Part shown: positions 1 to 8,087 of the stretch, piece by piece
How the letters are laid out: each line of letters begins with the position of its first letter
Position numbering within the stretch: the first letter of the stretch is position 1
Source: Paucibacter sp. DJ2R-2
GTDB taxonomy: Bacteria > Pseudomonadota > Gammaproteobacteria > Burkholderiales > Burkholderiaceae_C
Direction of reading: 5' to 3'
DNA length: 64,000 bases
Assembly (NCBI RefSeq): GCF_025717675.1
Contig: NZ_JAJIRT010000004.1
Span: forward strand, 186,001-250,000
The notes under the pieces: model-generated
Database searches by the model: none
Told to the model about the DNA's origin: nothing
The model's input: only the letters and a program-made list of their open reading frames with translations
Made by a program: the position numbers and the translations under genes

Positions 1-1597
1 GCACATCGACGGAAGCGATGGTGGCCTTGCCGTCGATCACCGCATCCGACGCAACGCTGGCGATGGCCGCGGCGTCATTGGCCTTGCCGAAGTGGTAGCT
101 GTTGGAGGCGATCGCCTTCTTGAGCAGGGAGGAGCGCAGCTCATTGCTGCGCACGCGGCTCATGTCCTGGCGTGTGTAGAGCAGCGCGCTGTCGATGTCC
201 CAATCGCCGATCACGCCACTGATGCCGGCGGTGAAGCGCGAGGCCTTGAGCTCGGTGGTGTCGAAGCGCGGCACGTCGGCGAAGCGGTAGATCAGCTGCA
301 CGGCTTCCGGCTTGGCCTTGCCATTGGTCGGGTTGTCCGGGTGGCCGATAGGCAGGATGATGGTCGGGAAGGTCTGCAGCGAACCATCCAGCTTAGGCCA
401 GGTCACGGCTGTGTTGGCGGTGGCGCTGCTGAAGATGCTGGTGGTCAGCGTGCGCGGCGCGACATAGGACTCGGTCGTGGTCTTGGACAGCATGACGTCC
501 GCGTACGCCGTCAGCTCCGAGTTGATGGCGAAGGTGCCGCGCACGGTGGCGCCGATCTTGTCCTGCTTGGAGATTGCCTCAGTGGCGCTGTCCACGTCAT
601 AGCGGCACATGCCATTGGGCATGTTGGCGGTGGTGGACGTGAAACCGGGCAGGCGATTGGGCAGGCCCTTGCCGACGGTCAGCTCATCGGGGCAGCCAGC
701 CAGAGAGCCCAGGAAGAACTTGCCCGAGGTGCTGGAGTTGGCCACGCTGATGCCGTTGAGCGTGGTGCTGCCTGAGGTGCTACTGGGCAGGCTGTAGTAA
801 TTACCCCAAAAAGAGGCGACGCTAGAAGGCGAGAAGCGGCTCAACGATGAGTTGAGATTCAAGGCCTGGTCATAGAGCTCGGGGGCGCCGCGGTCACGCA
901 AGTCCGGGTACATCACACGGTCGCGCTGCGAAACATCCACGCCACCGAAGACATTGAAACGGTCGCGGCTCAGATCGCCAAAACCGAAGCTGGCATTGGC
1001 ACTCTTGGTGCCGCCCACGCCCTTGTCATTGGCGGTGTAGGTGACGCCGGCTTCGGCGCCCTGGTAGTCCTTGCGCAGCACATAGTTCACCACGCCGACC
1101 ACGGCGTCCGAGCCGTAAATGGCCGAGGCACCGTCCTTGAGGATTTCGATACGGTCGATGGCGCCCTTGGGAATGGTGTTGACGCTGACCAGATTGCCAC
1201 GGCCGAAGTTCACGTCGACCGCAGCAGCCGGCGCGATGCGGCGGCCGTTGATCAGGGTCAGCGTGCCTTGCGAGCCGAAGCCGCGCAGCGAGATGGTGGA
1301 CAAGCCGCTGACGAAGCCCGAGGCTGCGCCGTCACCGACCGAGCTCAGGTCGACCGCGCCGGTCGAGCGCAACAACTCTTCGATGGTGCCGAAACCGGAG
1401 TTCTTGATGTCTTCGCGGCTGATGGTCTGCACCACCGACGGCGTTTCGCGATCGGTGCGCTTGATCATGGAGCCGGTGATGGTGACCCGTTCCAGCTCGG
1501 CCTTGGGCGCGCTGTCGGCGGCCTGCGCTTGAGCCTGGGTGGACGCAGCCAGGCTCAGGATGGCCAGGGCGATGAGGTGAGGACGCTGCTGTTGCAC
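1..1597 (-). CDS. TonB-dependent outer-membrane receptor, 3' end cut off by window
   Basis: About 532 N-terminal residues are visible; the gene runs off the left edge, and relatives of this type are usually 900-1000 residues. Translation from a GTG at 1597, placed 7 nt after a GGAG ribosome site, gives a signal peptide ending near AQAQA, then a plug domain with VTITGS close to the mature N-terminus, SVVQTISREDI, INGRRIAP and the typical IEILKDGASAIYGSDAVVGV stretch, followed by beta-barrel sequence. There is no N-terminal STN signalling domain, so it is a plain transporter rather than a transducer. Receptors of this family import a siderophore, vitamin or glycan across the outer membrane with energy from TonB-ExbBD; the substrate cannot be read from the sequence. 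It is divergent from the LysR gene at 1730, which may control it. Confidence 0.9.
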   Translation of the reverse strand, partial: MQQQRPHLIALAILSLAASTQAQAQAADSAPKAELERVTITGSMIKRTDRETPSVVQTISREDIKNSGFGTIEELLRSTGAVDLSSVGDGAASGFVSGLSTISLRGFGSQGTLTLINGRRIAPAAAVDVNFGRGNLVSVNTIPKGAIDRIEILKDGASAIYGSDAVVGVVNYVLRKDYQGAEAGVTYTANDKGVGGTKSANASFGFGDLSRDRFNVFGGVDVSQRDRVMYPDLRDRGAPELYDQALNLNSSLSRFSPSSVASFWGNYYSLPSSTSGSTTLNGISVANSSTSGKFFLGSLAGCPDELTVGKGLPNRLPGFTSTTANMPNGMCRYDVDSATEAISKQDKIGATVRGTFAINSELTAYADVMLSKTTTESYVAPRTLTTSIFSSATANTAVTWPKLDGSLQTFPTIILPIGHPDNPTNGKAKPEAVQLIYRFADVPRFDTTELKASRFTAGISGVIGDWDIDSALLYTRQDMSRVRSNELRSSLLKKAIASNSYHFGKANDAAAIASVASDAVIDGKATIASVDV

Positions 1598-1729
1598 GAG
1601 GAATCTCCAACGGTTCTTTGATGAGATGGGGCTTGGCACCAGGCTTTGGGGTCCTGGCGTCAGGGCTCACGCAAACCATAGAAGCGCGTCACAAAATCGA
1701 CATGAGTAAAGGTTTGTTAAAGTGAAAAA

Positions 1730-2704
1730 ATGGTTATCTCCAGCGCGCCCAAGGCCCTTCCCATCGCCCCAGAAGCAGCTGACAGCTTTGTTCGCAAGCG
1801 CCTGAGCCTGCGCCATTTGCGGGTGCTGCAAGCGCTTTCTGAGGCGGGAAGCCTGGGGGCAGCAGCCGATGCCTTGCATGTCACCCAGCCAGCCGTCAGC
1901 AAGGCTCTGAGCGAAATCGAACAAGGCCTAGGACAAACCCTGTTTGTGCGCCGAGGGCGCAGCTTGCGCGCCACAGCGCTGGGTGAACGGCTGATCCGGC
2001 TGGCGCAGAAACTCGATGCCGACCTGCAACGCGGCGGCGGCGATGTCGCCTCCATCGTGCGCGGTGCCTCCGGGGAGCTGCTGATCGGCGCCACCAATGC
2101 TGCCCTGCCCCAGGTGCTGCCTGATGCGATGGCGGCGATGAAGCAGGAGTACCCCCACATCACCCTGAGCGTGCGCACCCATGCCCTGACCGGGCTGATC
2201 AACGAACTGCGCGAAGGCCGGCTCGATCTGGTGGTGGCGCGCATCCGCCCGCATGAGGCGCCGCCCGATCTGGAGCCCTTGTGTCTGATCGCCCAGCCCG
2301 AGGTGGCGGCCATCAGCACGGTGCACCCCTTGGCCAAGGCCAGCCACAAGCTGGGCTGGGACACGCTCAATCAACAGGCCTGGATCTGGCCACTGCCCGG
2401 CACCCGCTCGCGCAGCCTGCAAGACCGGCTCTGGCACGATATGGGCCAGACCCTACCCACCAATCTGGTCGAAACCGGCGATGTCATGCTGACGCTGAGT
2501 CTGCTCAAGCGCATGCCCATCCTGGCCCTGCTGCCCCAACATGTAGCCAAGCTGGCCGCACAAAACGACATCGCCAAGATCCTGCCCCTGGACGCCGACC
2601 TCGGCCTGGCCGACCTGACCCTCTGGCATTTGCGCGAGCCGCAGAGCGAGGTTGTCGAGCGATTCAAGCAGCTGATGCTCGAAGCCAGCCAAAAGCTCGG
2701 CTGA
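1730..2704 (+). CDS. LysR-family transcriptional regulator
   Basis: 324 residues, the normal length for the family. An N-terminal winged helix-turn-helix lies at about residues 25-85 (LRHLRVLQALSEAGSLGAAA, followed by HVTQPAVSKALSEIE), and a type 2 periplasmic-binding-protein-like effector domain covers about 110-315. The sequence has the flavour of the GbpR/PcaQ branch that controls sugar or aromatic catabolism genes, but the ligand is unknown. It lies back to back with the TonB-dependent receptor, 132 bp between the two starts, which is the classic arrangement of a LysR activator and its target. The short divergent gap probably contains both promoters; I could not fix a convincing T-N11-A operator. 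The start has only a weak, A-rich ribosome site (GTGAAAAA). Confidence 0.92.
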   Translation: MVISSAPKALPIAPEAADSFVRKRLSLRHLRVLQALSEAGSLGAAADALHVTQPAVSKALSEIEQGLGQTLFVRRGRSLRATALGERLIRLAQKLDADLQRGGGDVASIVRGASGELLIGATNAALPQVLPDAMAAMKQEYPHITLSVRTHALTGLINELREGRLDLVVARIRPHEAPPDLEPLCLIAQPEVAAISTVHPLAKASHKLGWDTLNQQAWIWPLPGTRSRSLQDRLWHDMGQTLPTNLVETGDVMLTLSLLKRMPILALLPQHVAKLAAQNDIAKILPLDADLGLADLTLWHLREPQSEVVERFKQLMLEASQKLG

Positions 2705-2706
2705 GC

Positions 2707-2843
2707 GCTTGCAAGTTTTCTACTGCGCGTCCGTCATGCGTCGTTGGTCCGGTGCTCGGAATCCTCACGTACAGGAAGTACGTTCCGGTTCCTGCGCTCC
2801 GTCCGCCTAGCCTGACAGCCGCTCGCTACGAAAATTTCCAAGC
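2707..2843. repeat. Hairpin-forming intergenic repeat (MITE-like)
   Basis: This fills the gap between the convergent stops of the LysR gene and gshA. The outer ends are an imperfect inverted repeat (left GCTTGCAAGTTTTC, right end reverse-complemented GCTTGGAAATTTTC). The centre has a perfect 6-bp stem, ACGTAC/GTACGT, over a short loop, flanked by ATCCTC on the left and TCCGGT..CTGCGC on the right. The same flanks surround a different stem in the element at 57485-57650. No coding capacity. It may also serve as a terminator structure for the two converging genes. Confidence 0.6.
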
Positions 2844-2878
2844 TTGAACGGCAGGATCGACTTGCAGCCGCAAACCGA

Positions 2879-4174
2879 TCAAGCGTAGACCTCGGCTTCG
2901 GGGTCCGTGACTTCGAGCTCATAGCTCGCCGCCAACATCGCCAGGCGAGCGATAACGCCGTACATATAGAAGCGGTTCGGGGCGCTGGCACCGGGCTTTT
3001 CGCCCGGGCGTGGCAGCTGCGAGCTCTGGGCAAAGGCCAGGGGAACAAAGCTGGAACCCGGGGCATTGAGGTTCTCTTCGCTGCCTCGCTCGGCATGGAT
3101 GCGGTAGAAACCGCCGACCACATAGCGGTCCATCATGTAGACCACCGGCTCGGCCACGGCCTCGTTGACACGCTCATGTGTGACCACGCCTTCCTGCACC
3201 AGCAGCTGATGTGGCCCCTGCCCGCTCTGGAACCAGTTCAGCGACTCAGCGCCGCGGCGGCCCAGATCGGCCAGCTCCTTGGCATCGCGCAACATCAGCG
3301 TGCCTTGGCTGTGGCCGCCGGCATCCGGCTTGATCAGCACAAAAGGCTTTTCCTGGATGCCGTAATCCTTGTACTTTTTGCGCGTCTTGCTGAGCACCAG
3401 ATCGACCTGAGTCTGCAGCGCCTCCAAGCCATGACCAGCACTGAGATCCTCGCCGCTGACCGGCACCGACATCGGGTGGATCAGCCAAGGATCCATGCCC
3501 AGCAGCTTGCTGAACTTCTTGGCCACTTCCTCATAGGACTTGAAGTGCTGACTCTTGCGGCGCAGGGTCCCGCCCGCATGCAGGGGCGGCAGCAGGTACT
3601 GCTCATGCAGATGCTCCAGCACCCGCGGCACACCGTCTGATAGCTCGTTGTTGAGCAAGATGGTGCAGGGGTCGAAATCCTTCAGACCCAGCCGACCGCG
3701 CTGGCGCAGCAGAGGCTCGACGGTCAGGCTGCTGCCGTCGGCCAGATTCAGCTCCGTGGGTTCAGTCACCGCCGGGTCCAGCGAACCCAAGCGGACGTTC
3801 AGACCGGCTTGCGTGAAGATGCGCTTGAGGGTGGCGAGGTTGCTGAGATAGAAGCTGCTGTGGGTCTGCTTGCCGGGGATCAGCAGCAGGTTCTTGGCCT
3901 CGGGGCAGATCTTCTCGATCGCCGCCATGGCCGCCTGCACCGACAGCGGCAGCATGTCCTGCGTCAGGTTGTTGAAGCCACCCGGAAACAGATGGGTGCC
4001 CACCGGCGCGAGCTTGAAACCGGCATTGCGCAGGTCGACCGCGGAATAGAAAGGCGGCGTGTGCTCCATCCATTCGAGGCGAAACCATCGCTCGATGGCC
4101 GGCATGGACTCCAGGATGCGCTGCTCCAACTCGTTGATGGGGCCAGTCAAAGCGGTGGTGAGATGGGGAACCAT
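2879..4174 (-). CDS. gshA: Glutamate-cysteine ligase (betaproteobacterial type)
   Basis: 431 residues from ATG at 4174. It matches the Acidithiobacillus/betaproteobacterial family of glutamate-cysteine ligases, not the E. coli GshA fold family. The enzyme joins glutamate and cysteine with ATP in the cytoplasm, the first step of glutathione synthesis. Recognisable stretches are LFPGGFNNLTQDMLPLS, LLLIPGKQTHSSFYL, ILLNNELSDGVP, the ATP-grasp-like FVLIKPDAGGHSQGTLMLRD and the C-terminal PNRFYMYGVIARLA. The frame stays open far upstream of 4174, but the upstream part is unlike the family and overlaps the divergent response regulator, so the internal ATG is preferred although no strong ribosome site precedes it. 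No gshB is present nearby. Converges on the LysR gene across a repeat-filled gap. Confidence 0.93.
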   Translation of the reverse strand: MVPHLTTALTGPINELEQRILESMPAIERWFRLEWMEHTPPFYSAVDLRNAGFKLAPVGTHLFPGGFNNLTQDMLPLSVQAAMAAIEKICPEAKNLLLIPGKQTHSSFYLSNLATLKRIFTQAGLNVRLGSLDPAVTEPTELNLADGSSLTVEPLLRQRGRLGLKDFDPCTILLNNELSDGVPRVLEHLHEQYLLPPLHAGGTLRRKSQHFKSYEEVAKKFSKLLGMDPWLIHPMSVPVSGEDLSAGHGLEALQTQVDLVLSKTRKKYKDYGIQEKPFVLIKPDAGGHSQGTLMLRDAKELADLGRRGAESLNWFQSGQGPHQLLVQEGVVTHERVNEAVAEPVVYMMDRYVVGGFYRIHAERGSEENLNAPGSSFVPLAFAQSSQLPRPGEKPGASAPNRFYMYGVIARLAMLAASYELEVTDPEAEVYA

Positions 4175-4360
4175 GGTCGGGGAGTGCTCGGGTCGGGCCG
4201 AAGGAAGGAAAGAGGGAAGGCAGTGCGGCAGGCTGCGTTTGATTCTAGGAGCACGCAGCTTGGGGCGCCCCTGGCTTTGCCAAGGCCGCCACAATGAAAA
4301 AAGTTTTGCTGCAAGCGATATGCTTGTCCGCATGGACACGCGCAGAACTGCCACTTCGTC

Positions 4361-4765
4361 ATGAAGGCCAAGATCTTGATCGTCGAGGACCAGGCCGACA
4401 TCCGACGCTTGATCCGTTGGGCACTGGAAGACACCGGACATCAGCTCTACGAAGCGCCCAATGGCCATCTGGCCATGGAATTGGCCCGCACCTTGCAGCC
4501 CGATTTGGTCTATCTGGACCTGATGATGCCGGGCGACATCGATGGCATCGAAGTGTGTCGCCAGATGCGCGCCGACCCACGGCTCACCCAGGCCCTGATC
4601 GTCATGCTGACCGCCGACGCCAGCCAAGCCACCAAGACCCGTGCCCTCGCAACCGGCGCCAACTTCTTCCTCGCCAAACCCTTCAGCCCGGCCAAGCTGC
4701 TGGAACTGACCGAGGTCTTGATCAAGAAGCGCCAGGAAAGCGCAGCGCCCGATCCCGGGCCGTGA
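4361..4765 (+). CDS. Single-domain CheY-like response regulator
   Basis: 134 residues containing only a receiver domain. The acidic pocket is E9-D10, the phosphoacceptor is D53 (VYLDLMMPG), the switch threonine is T84 (IVMLTAD) and the conserved lysine is K106 (FLAKPF). All catalytic positions are present, so it should be phosphorylated. There is no output domain, so it acts through protein contact or as a phosphate shuttle. No histidine kinase is adjacent; the nearest complete two-component pair, at 12.5 kb, has its own regulator. It is divergent from gshA across 186 bp in which I see no regulatory motif. A second start codon at 4294 opens a different frame and is not the start of this gene. 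Confidence 0.9.
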   Translation: MKAKILIVEDQADIRRLIRWALEDTGHQLYEAPNGHLAMELARTLQPDLVYLDLMMPGDIDGIEVCRQMRADPRLTQALIVMLTADASQATKTRALATGANFFLAKPFSPAKLLELTEVLIKKRQESAAPDPGP

Positions 4766-4817
4766 TCGCGAAGGGCGGCAAGCGGTACGGAGCCGTCGTT
4801 CGCGAAGAAGCTTCAGC

Positions 4818-4910
4818 ACGCAGAGCTCGCTGAGGACCGCAGAGGACGCTGAGACCAAAAATCTTGCTCCTCTCTCTGCGGCCTCTGCAGTCCTCCGCGC
4901 ACTCTGCGTT
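4818..4910. repeat. Intergenic CGCAGAG-type inverted repeat
   Basis: Two arms of about 38 nt (4818-4855 and 4871-4909) are inverted copies with a handful of mismatches, each built from degenerate CGCAGAGG and CTGAGGAC words, around a 15-nt A/T-rich loop. It would fold into a long imperfect hairpin. It lies downstream of the response regulator and the amtB terminator. Similar CGCAGAG-rich hairpins are dispersed in many Burkholderiales genomes; a copy count here would need the whole genome. Confidence 0.65.
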
Positions 4911-4969
4911 CGAACTGAAACCTCAGCCAACGACAGCTCTGTGCCGACTGCCGCCGTCCGCGCAATTCA

Positions 4970-5005
4970 AAACAAAAGCCGCCCGATCCGAAGACAGGGC
5001 GGCTT
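4970..5005 (-). terminator. Rho-independent terminator of the amtB operon
   Basis: On the minus strand AAGCCGCCC and GGGCGGCTT form a perfect 9-bp stem (5005-4997 with 4984-4976) around a 12-nt loop, followed by TTGTTTTG. It lies 45 nt past the amtB stop codon. Confidence 0.85.
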
Positions 5006-5049
5006 GTGGCTTGCAGGGGCTGCGCAGGGCGCAGCCAAGGGCGCTCAAA

Positions 5050-6606
5050 TCACTTGTGGTACGCGGTCTCGCCGTGCGAGCTGATGTCCAGACCTTGGCG
5101 TTCGTCTTCTTCGCTGACGCGCAGACCGATGACCAGATCGACCAACTTGTAAGCGACCAGGGAGACCACGGCCGACCAGATCACGGTCACGCCCACAGCC
5201 TTGGCCTGCGTCAGCACCTGACCGGCGATGGTGTAGGCATCGGCCGTCACCATGCTGACCGTGACCCAGTCAGCGACCAGGCTGGGGCCACCCAGATTGG
5301 GCGAGTTGAAGACACCGGTCAGCAGAGCGCCAACGATGCCGCCCACGCCGTGCACGCCGAAGACATCGAGCGAGTCGTCCGCGCCCAGCAGCTTCTTCAG
5401 ACCCGACACACCCCACAGGCAAGCGAAACCAGCGATCACGCCGATGATCAGGGCACCGCCGACACCGACATTACCCGCCGCAGGAGTGATGGCCACCAGG
5501 CCGGCCACAGCGCCCGACGCAGCACCCAGCATCGAAGCCTTGCCCTTGTGCAGCGCTTCGCCGACGGACCAGGACAGCACCGCTGCGGCCGTGGCCACCA
5601 GGGTGTTGATGAAGGCCAGGGCAGCGAAGCCATTGGCTTCCAGCGCCGAGCCGGCGTTGAAACCGAACCAACCCACCCACAGCAGCGAGGCGCCGACCAT
5701 GGTCAAGGTCAGGCTGTGCGGGGTGAAGGCTTCCTTGCCGTAACCGATGCGCTTGCCGACCATGAAGGCGCCGACCAGACCGGCCACGGCGGCATTGATG
5801 TGCACCACGGTGCCGCCAGCGAAGTCCAGCGCGCCCCATTGCCAGAGCAGACCGGCCTTGCCGTTCATTTCATCGACCACACCTGCAGCGGTGTAGGCAT
5901 CCGGGCCCATCCAGAACCAGACCATGTGCGCCACCGGCAAATAGCTGAAGGTGAACCACAGGGCCAGGAAAGCCAAGGCAGCGCTGAACTTGATGCGTTC
6001 GGCAAAGGCGCCAATGATCAGGCAGGCGGTGATGCCGGCGAAGGTGGCCTGGAAGGCCGCGAACACGATCTCGGGAATGACCACGCCCTTGCTGAAGGTG
6101 GCTGCGTTGGCAAAAGTGCCGGCCGCGTTGTCCCAAACGCCCTTCATCATCAGGCGGTCGGTACCGCCAATGAAGGCATTGCCCTCGGTGAAGGCGAAGC
6201 TGTAGCCGTAGATCACCCACAGCACGATGATCATGGAGAAGGCGACCATCACCTGCATCAGCACCGACAGCATGTTCTTGCTGCGCACCAGGCCGCCGTA
6301 GAACAGAGCCAGGCCGGGCACGGTCATCAGGATGACCAAGAGGGTGGACAGCATCATCCAGGTGGTGTCGCCCTTGTTGGGGACCAGCACCGGAGCGGCA
6401 GCGGCAGCCTCGCTGGCAGCAGCAGCTGCGGCCGGGGCGGGTGCTTCGGTGGGCGCAGCGACCGGAGCGGCGCTGGCCTCGGGTGCCGAGGTCATGGCGG
6501 TGGCCGCAGCCACCGGGGCCGAAGCCGCGCCGTCTTGCGCCCAGGCGGCCGGTGCGAGCACCGCGGCGGCCAGGGCCAAGGTGGCGAGAAGTTTCTTGAT
6601 GATCAT
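5050..6606 (-). CDS. amtB: Ammonium transporter AmtB
   Basis: 518 residues. The start at 6606 follows TAGGAGATTTGCA, an excellent ribosome site, which excludes longer readings. A cleaved signal peptide (to about AWA-QDG) is followed by an unusual alanine/proline-rich linker of about 50 residues and then the eleven membrane segments of the Amt/Rh family. The two pore histidines are recognisable in VVHINAAVAGLVG and DVFGVHGVGGIVG, and the Amt signature GAFAERIKF is present. It is a trimeric inner-membrane channel for ammonium/ammonia at low external nitrogen, blocked by unmodified GlnK. It is the last gene of the torF-glnK-amtB operon, 64 nt after glnK, under the sigma-54 promoter at 7868-7883. 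Confidence 0.97.
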   Translation of the reverse strand: MIIKKLLATLALAAAVLAPAAWAQDGAASAPVAAATAMTSAPEASAAPVAAPTEAPAPAAAAAASEAAAAAPVLVPNKGDTTWMMLSTLLVILMTVPGLALFYGGLVRSKNMLSVLMQVMVAFSMIIVLWVIYGYSFAFTEGNAFIGGTDRLMMKGVWDNAAGTFANAATFSKGVVIPEIVFAAFQATFAGITACLIIGAFAERIKFSAALAFLALWFTFSYLPVAHMVWFWMGPDAYTAAGVVDEMNGKAGLLWQWGALDFAGGTVVHINAAVAGLVGAFMVGKRIGYGKEAFTPHSLTLTMVGASLLWVGWFGFNAGSALEANGFAALAFINTLVATAAAVLSWSVGEALHKGKASMLGAASGAVAGLVAITPAAGNVGVGGALIIGVIAGFACLWGVSGLKKLLGADDSLDVFGVHGVGGIVGALLTGVFNSPNLGGPSLVADWVTVSMVTADAYTIAGQVLTQAKAVGVTVIWSAVVSLVAYKLVDLVIGLRVSEEDERQGLDISSHGETAYHK

Positions 6607-6670
6607 TGCAAATCTCCTACGGATTTGGGGGTGCCTTGCTGGCGTCTTGTTGAAGTGCGCTCGGGCGTGT

Positions 6671-7051
<381 letters not shown>

Positions 7052-7056
7052 TCAGT

Positions 7057-7794
7057 TCAGAAGGACTTCTTGGCCGAGAGCACAAAACCGCTCTTGCCGA
7101 GGTTCTTGGCCGAAGGGCCGCCGACATAGGCGTCGGTGTTGGTGCCGACGACAGCGGCGCTGAAGGCGATGCCCGCGTACTCCTTGCTCAGGGTGAGCGA
7201 GTAGTCGGTGTAGGACGCGGCAGAGTTGTGCTTGACATTCTGGCGGCCCAGATGCGGCACCAATGTGACGCCATCGCCCAGGTCCAGGGTGGCACTCAGG
7301 TCGAGGTAGCCGCTGCCCTTGCTGTCGGCCGTGCCGAACAGATTGGTCGTGCTGTGCGAGTACTTGGCGGTGAAGACACCGTAGCTCAGAGCGCCGTAGA
7401 CCTCGGTGGTGTTGGCACTCGGGTTCAGGTCATTGCTGGGGTAGATGTATCCCAGCACGCCGACGTCCAGCGTCAGGCCCGCTGCGATTTCGGTCTTGTA
7501 GCCTGCGTAGACATCCAGCTCCAGCGAAGCGCCGCCGTTGTAGGGCGCATCCTTGATCCACTTGATGGTGGAAGCCCAGGTGCCGATGTAGAAACCGTTG
7601 GCTGCCGCGTAGTCCGCACCGCCTTGCAGGGCCGGCTTGACGCGGCTCTGCGAGATGCCGCGATAGCGGTAGTCCGTGGTCACGCTGGCATTGAAGCTCA
7701 GCGGGCTGGCGGCTTCCTCGGCCTGGGCGGCCAGGGGCAGCACAGCGCCGAGCGCGAGAGTGAGAGCAGCAGCTTTGGCGAACGATGTCTTCAT
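7057..7794 (-). CDS. TorF-family putative porin, first gene of the glnK-amtB operon
   Basis: 245 residues from ATG at 7794, preceded by AGGAGTTCCGC. A signal peptide ends near AAQA-EE. The mature protein is short alternating beta-strand sequence with the family features FNASVTTDYRYRGISQS near the N-terminus and a C-terminal aromatic residue (SAKKSF), typical of an outer-membrane barrel inserted by BAM. Proteins of this family (Gcw_chp, TIGR02001) commonly precede glnK-amtB in Betaproteobacteria. The genomic context implies a role in outer-membrane passage of a nitrogen source under nitrogen starvation; this is inference from linkage, as the transported solute has not been shown here. Confidence 0.88.
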   Translation of the reverse strand: MKTSFAKAAALTLALGAVLPLAAQAEEAASPLSFNASVTTDYRYRGISQSRVKPALQGGADYAAANGFYIGTWASTIKWIKDAPYNGGASLELDVYAGYKTEIAAGLTLDVGVLGYIYPSNDLNPSANTTEVYGALSYGVFTAKYSHSTTNLFGTADSKGSGYLDLSATLDLGDGVTLVPHLGRQNVKHNSAASYTDYSLTLSKEYAGIAFSAAVVGTNTDAYVGGPSAKNLGKSGFVLSAKKSF

Positions 7795-7867
7795 GCGGAA
7801 CTCCTGGATGTCAACAAAAGGTGAAAGAAGGAAAAACGGAGAGATACGAGCACTTGGCGGTATGCAG

Positions 7868-7883
7868 TGCAGCTTCCGTGCCA
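7868..7883 (-). promoter_or_regulatory. Sigma-54 (-24/-12) promoter of torF-glnK-amtB
   Basis: The minus strand reads TGGCACGGAAGCTGCA, which matches the sigma-54 consensus TGGCACG-N4-TTGCA at all but one defined position, with the required GG to GC spacing. The predicted start of transcription is near 7857, giving a leader of about 60 nt before the TorF-like gene. Confidence 0.88.
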
Positions 7884-7988
7884 GCTTTGCGCGCCAGCGC
7901 TTTGCTCTCGCGGCATCGCGGCCTAGAGCGAAACCCGCAATGGGCGCACCAACTTGGCCTGCCCAGGTCGGACGCCGCCCGAGCTCAA

Positions 7989-8005
7989 TGCACCCGATTG
8001 GTGCA
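7989..8005. promoter_or_regulatory. NtrC binding site, perfect palindrome
   Basis: TGCACC-N5-GGTGCA is the exact consensus half-site pair for the NtrC (GlnG) enhancer protein. Its centre is about 140 bp upstream of the predicted sigma-54 transcription start, a normal enhancer distance. It sits closer to yifB, but the sigma-54 element is oriented toward torF-glnK-amtB. Confidence 0.85.
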
Positions 8006-8006
8006 A

Positions 8007-8023
8007 AGCACGCTTTGTGTGCC
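8007..8023. promoter_or_regulatory. Possible second, weaker NtrC site
   Basis: AGCACG-N5-TGTGCC keeps the GCAC/GTGC core of the NtrC half-sites but loses the outer bases. Its centre lies 18 bp from the perfect site. NtrC usually binds paired sites as an oligomer, so a strong/weak pair is plausible, though 18 bp is not a whole number of helical turns. Confidence 0.45.
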
Positions 8024-8087
8024 TGAACGGCGCAGCAGCCGGGCACAATCGGCCCAGGGCACGGCCTGCAGGGGAGCACAAGCCACC

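Noticed and set aside
4262-4271. GGGGCGCCCC palindrome between gshA and the response regulator
   Set aside because: GC-only 10-bp palindromes are expected often by chance in DNA of this composition, and no neighbouring site repeats it.
4294-4833. Plus-strand frame beginning MKKVLLQAICLSA, resembling a signal peptide
   Set aside because: It runs out of frame through the response-regulator gene, whose receiver motifs are intact in the other frame.
4175-4930. N-terminal extension of gshA by about 250 residues
   Set aside because: The extension is unlike any glutamate-cysteine ligase and overlaps the response regulator on the other strand.
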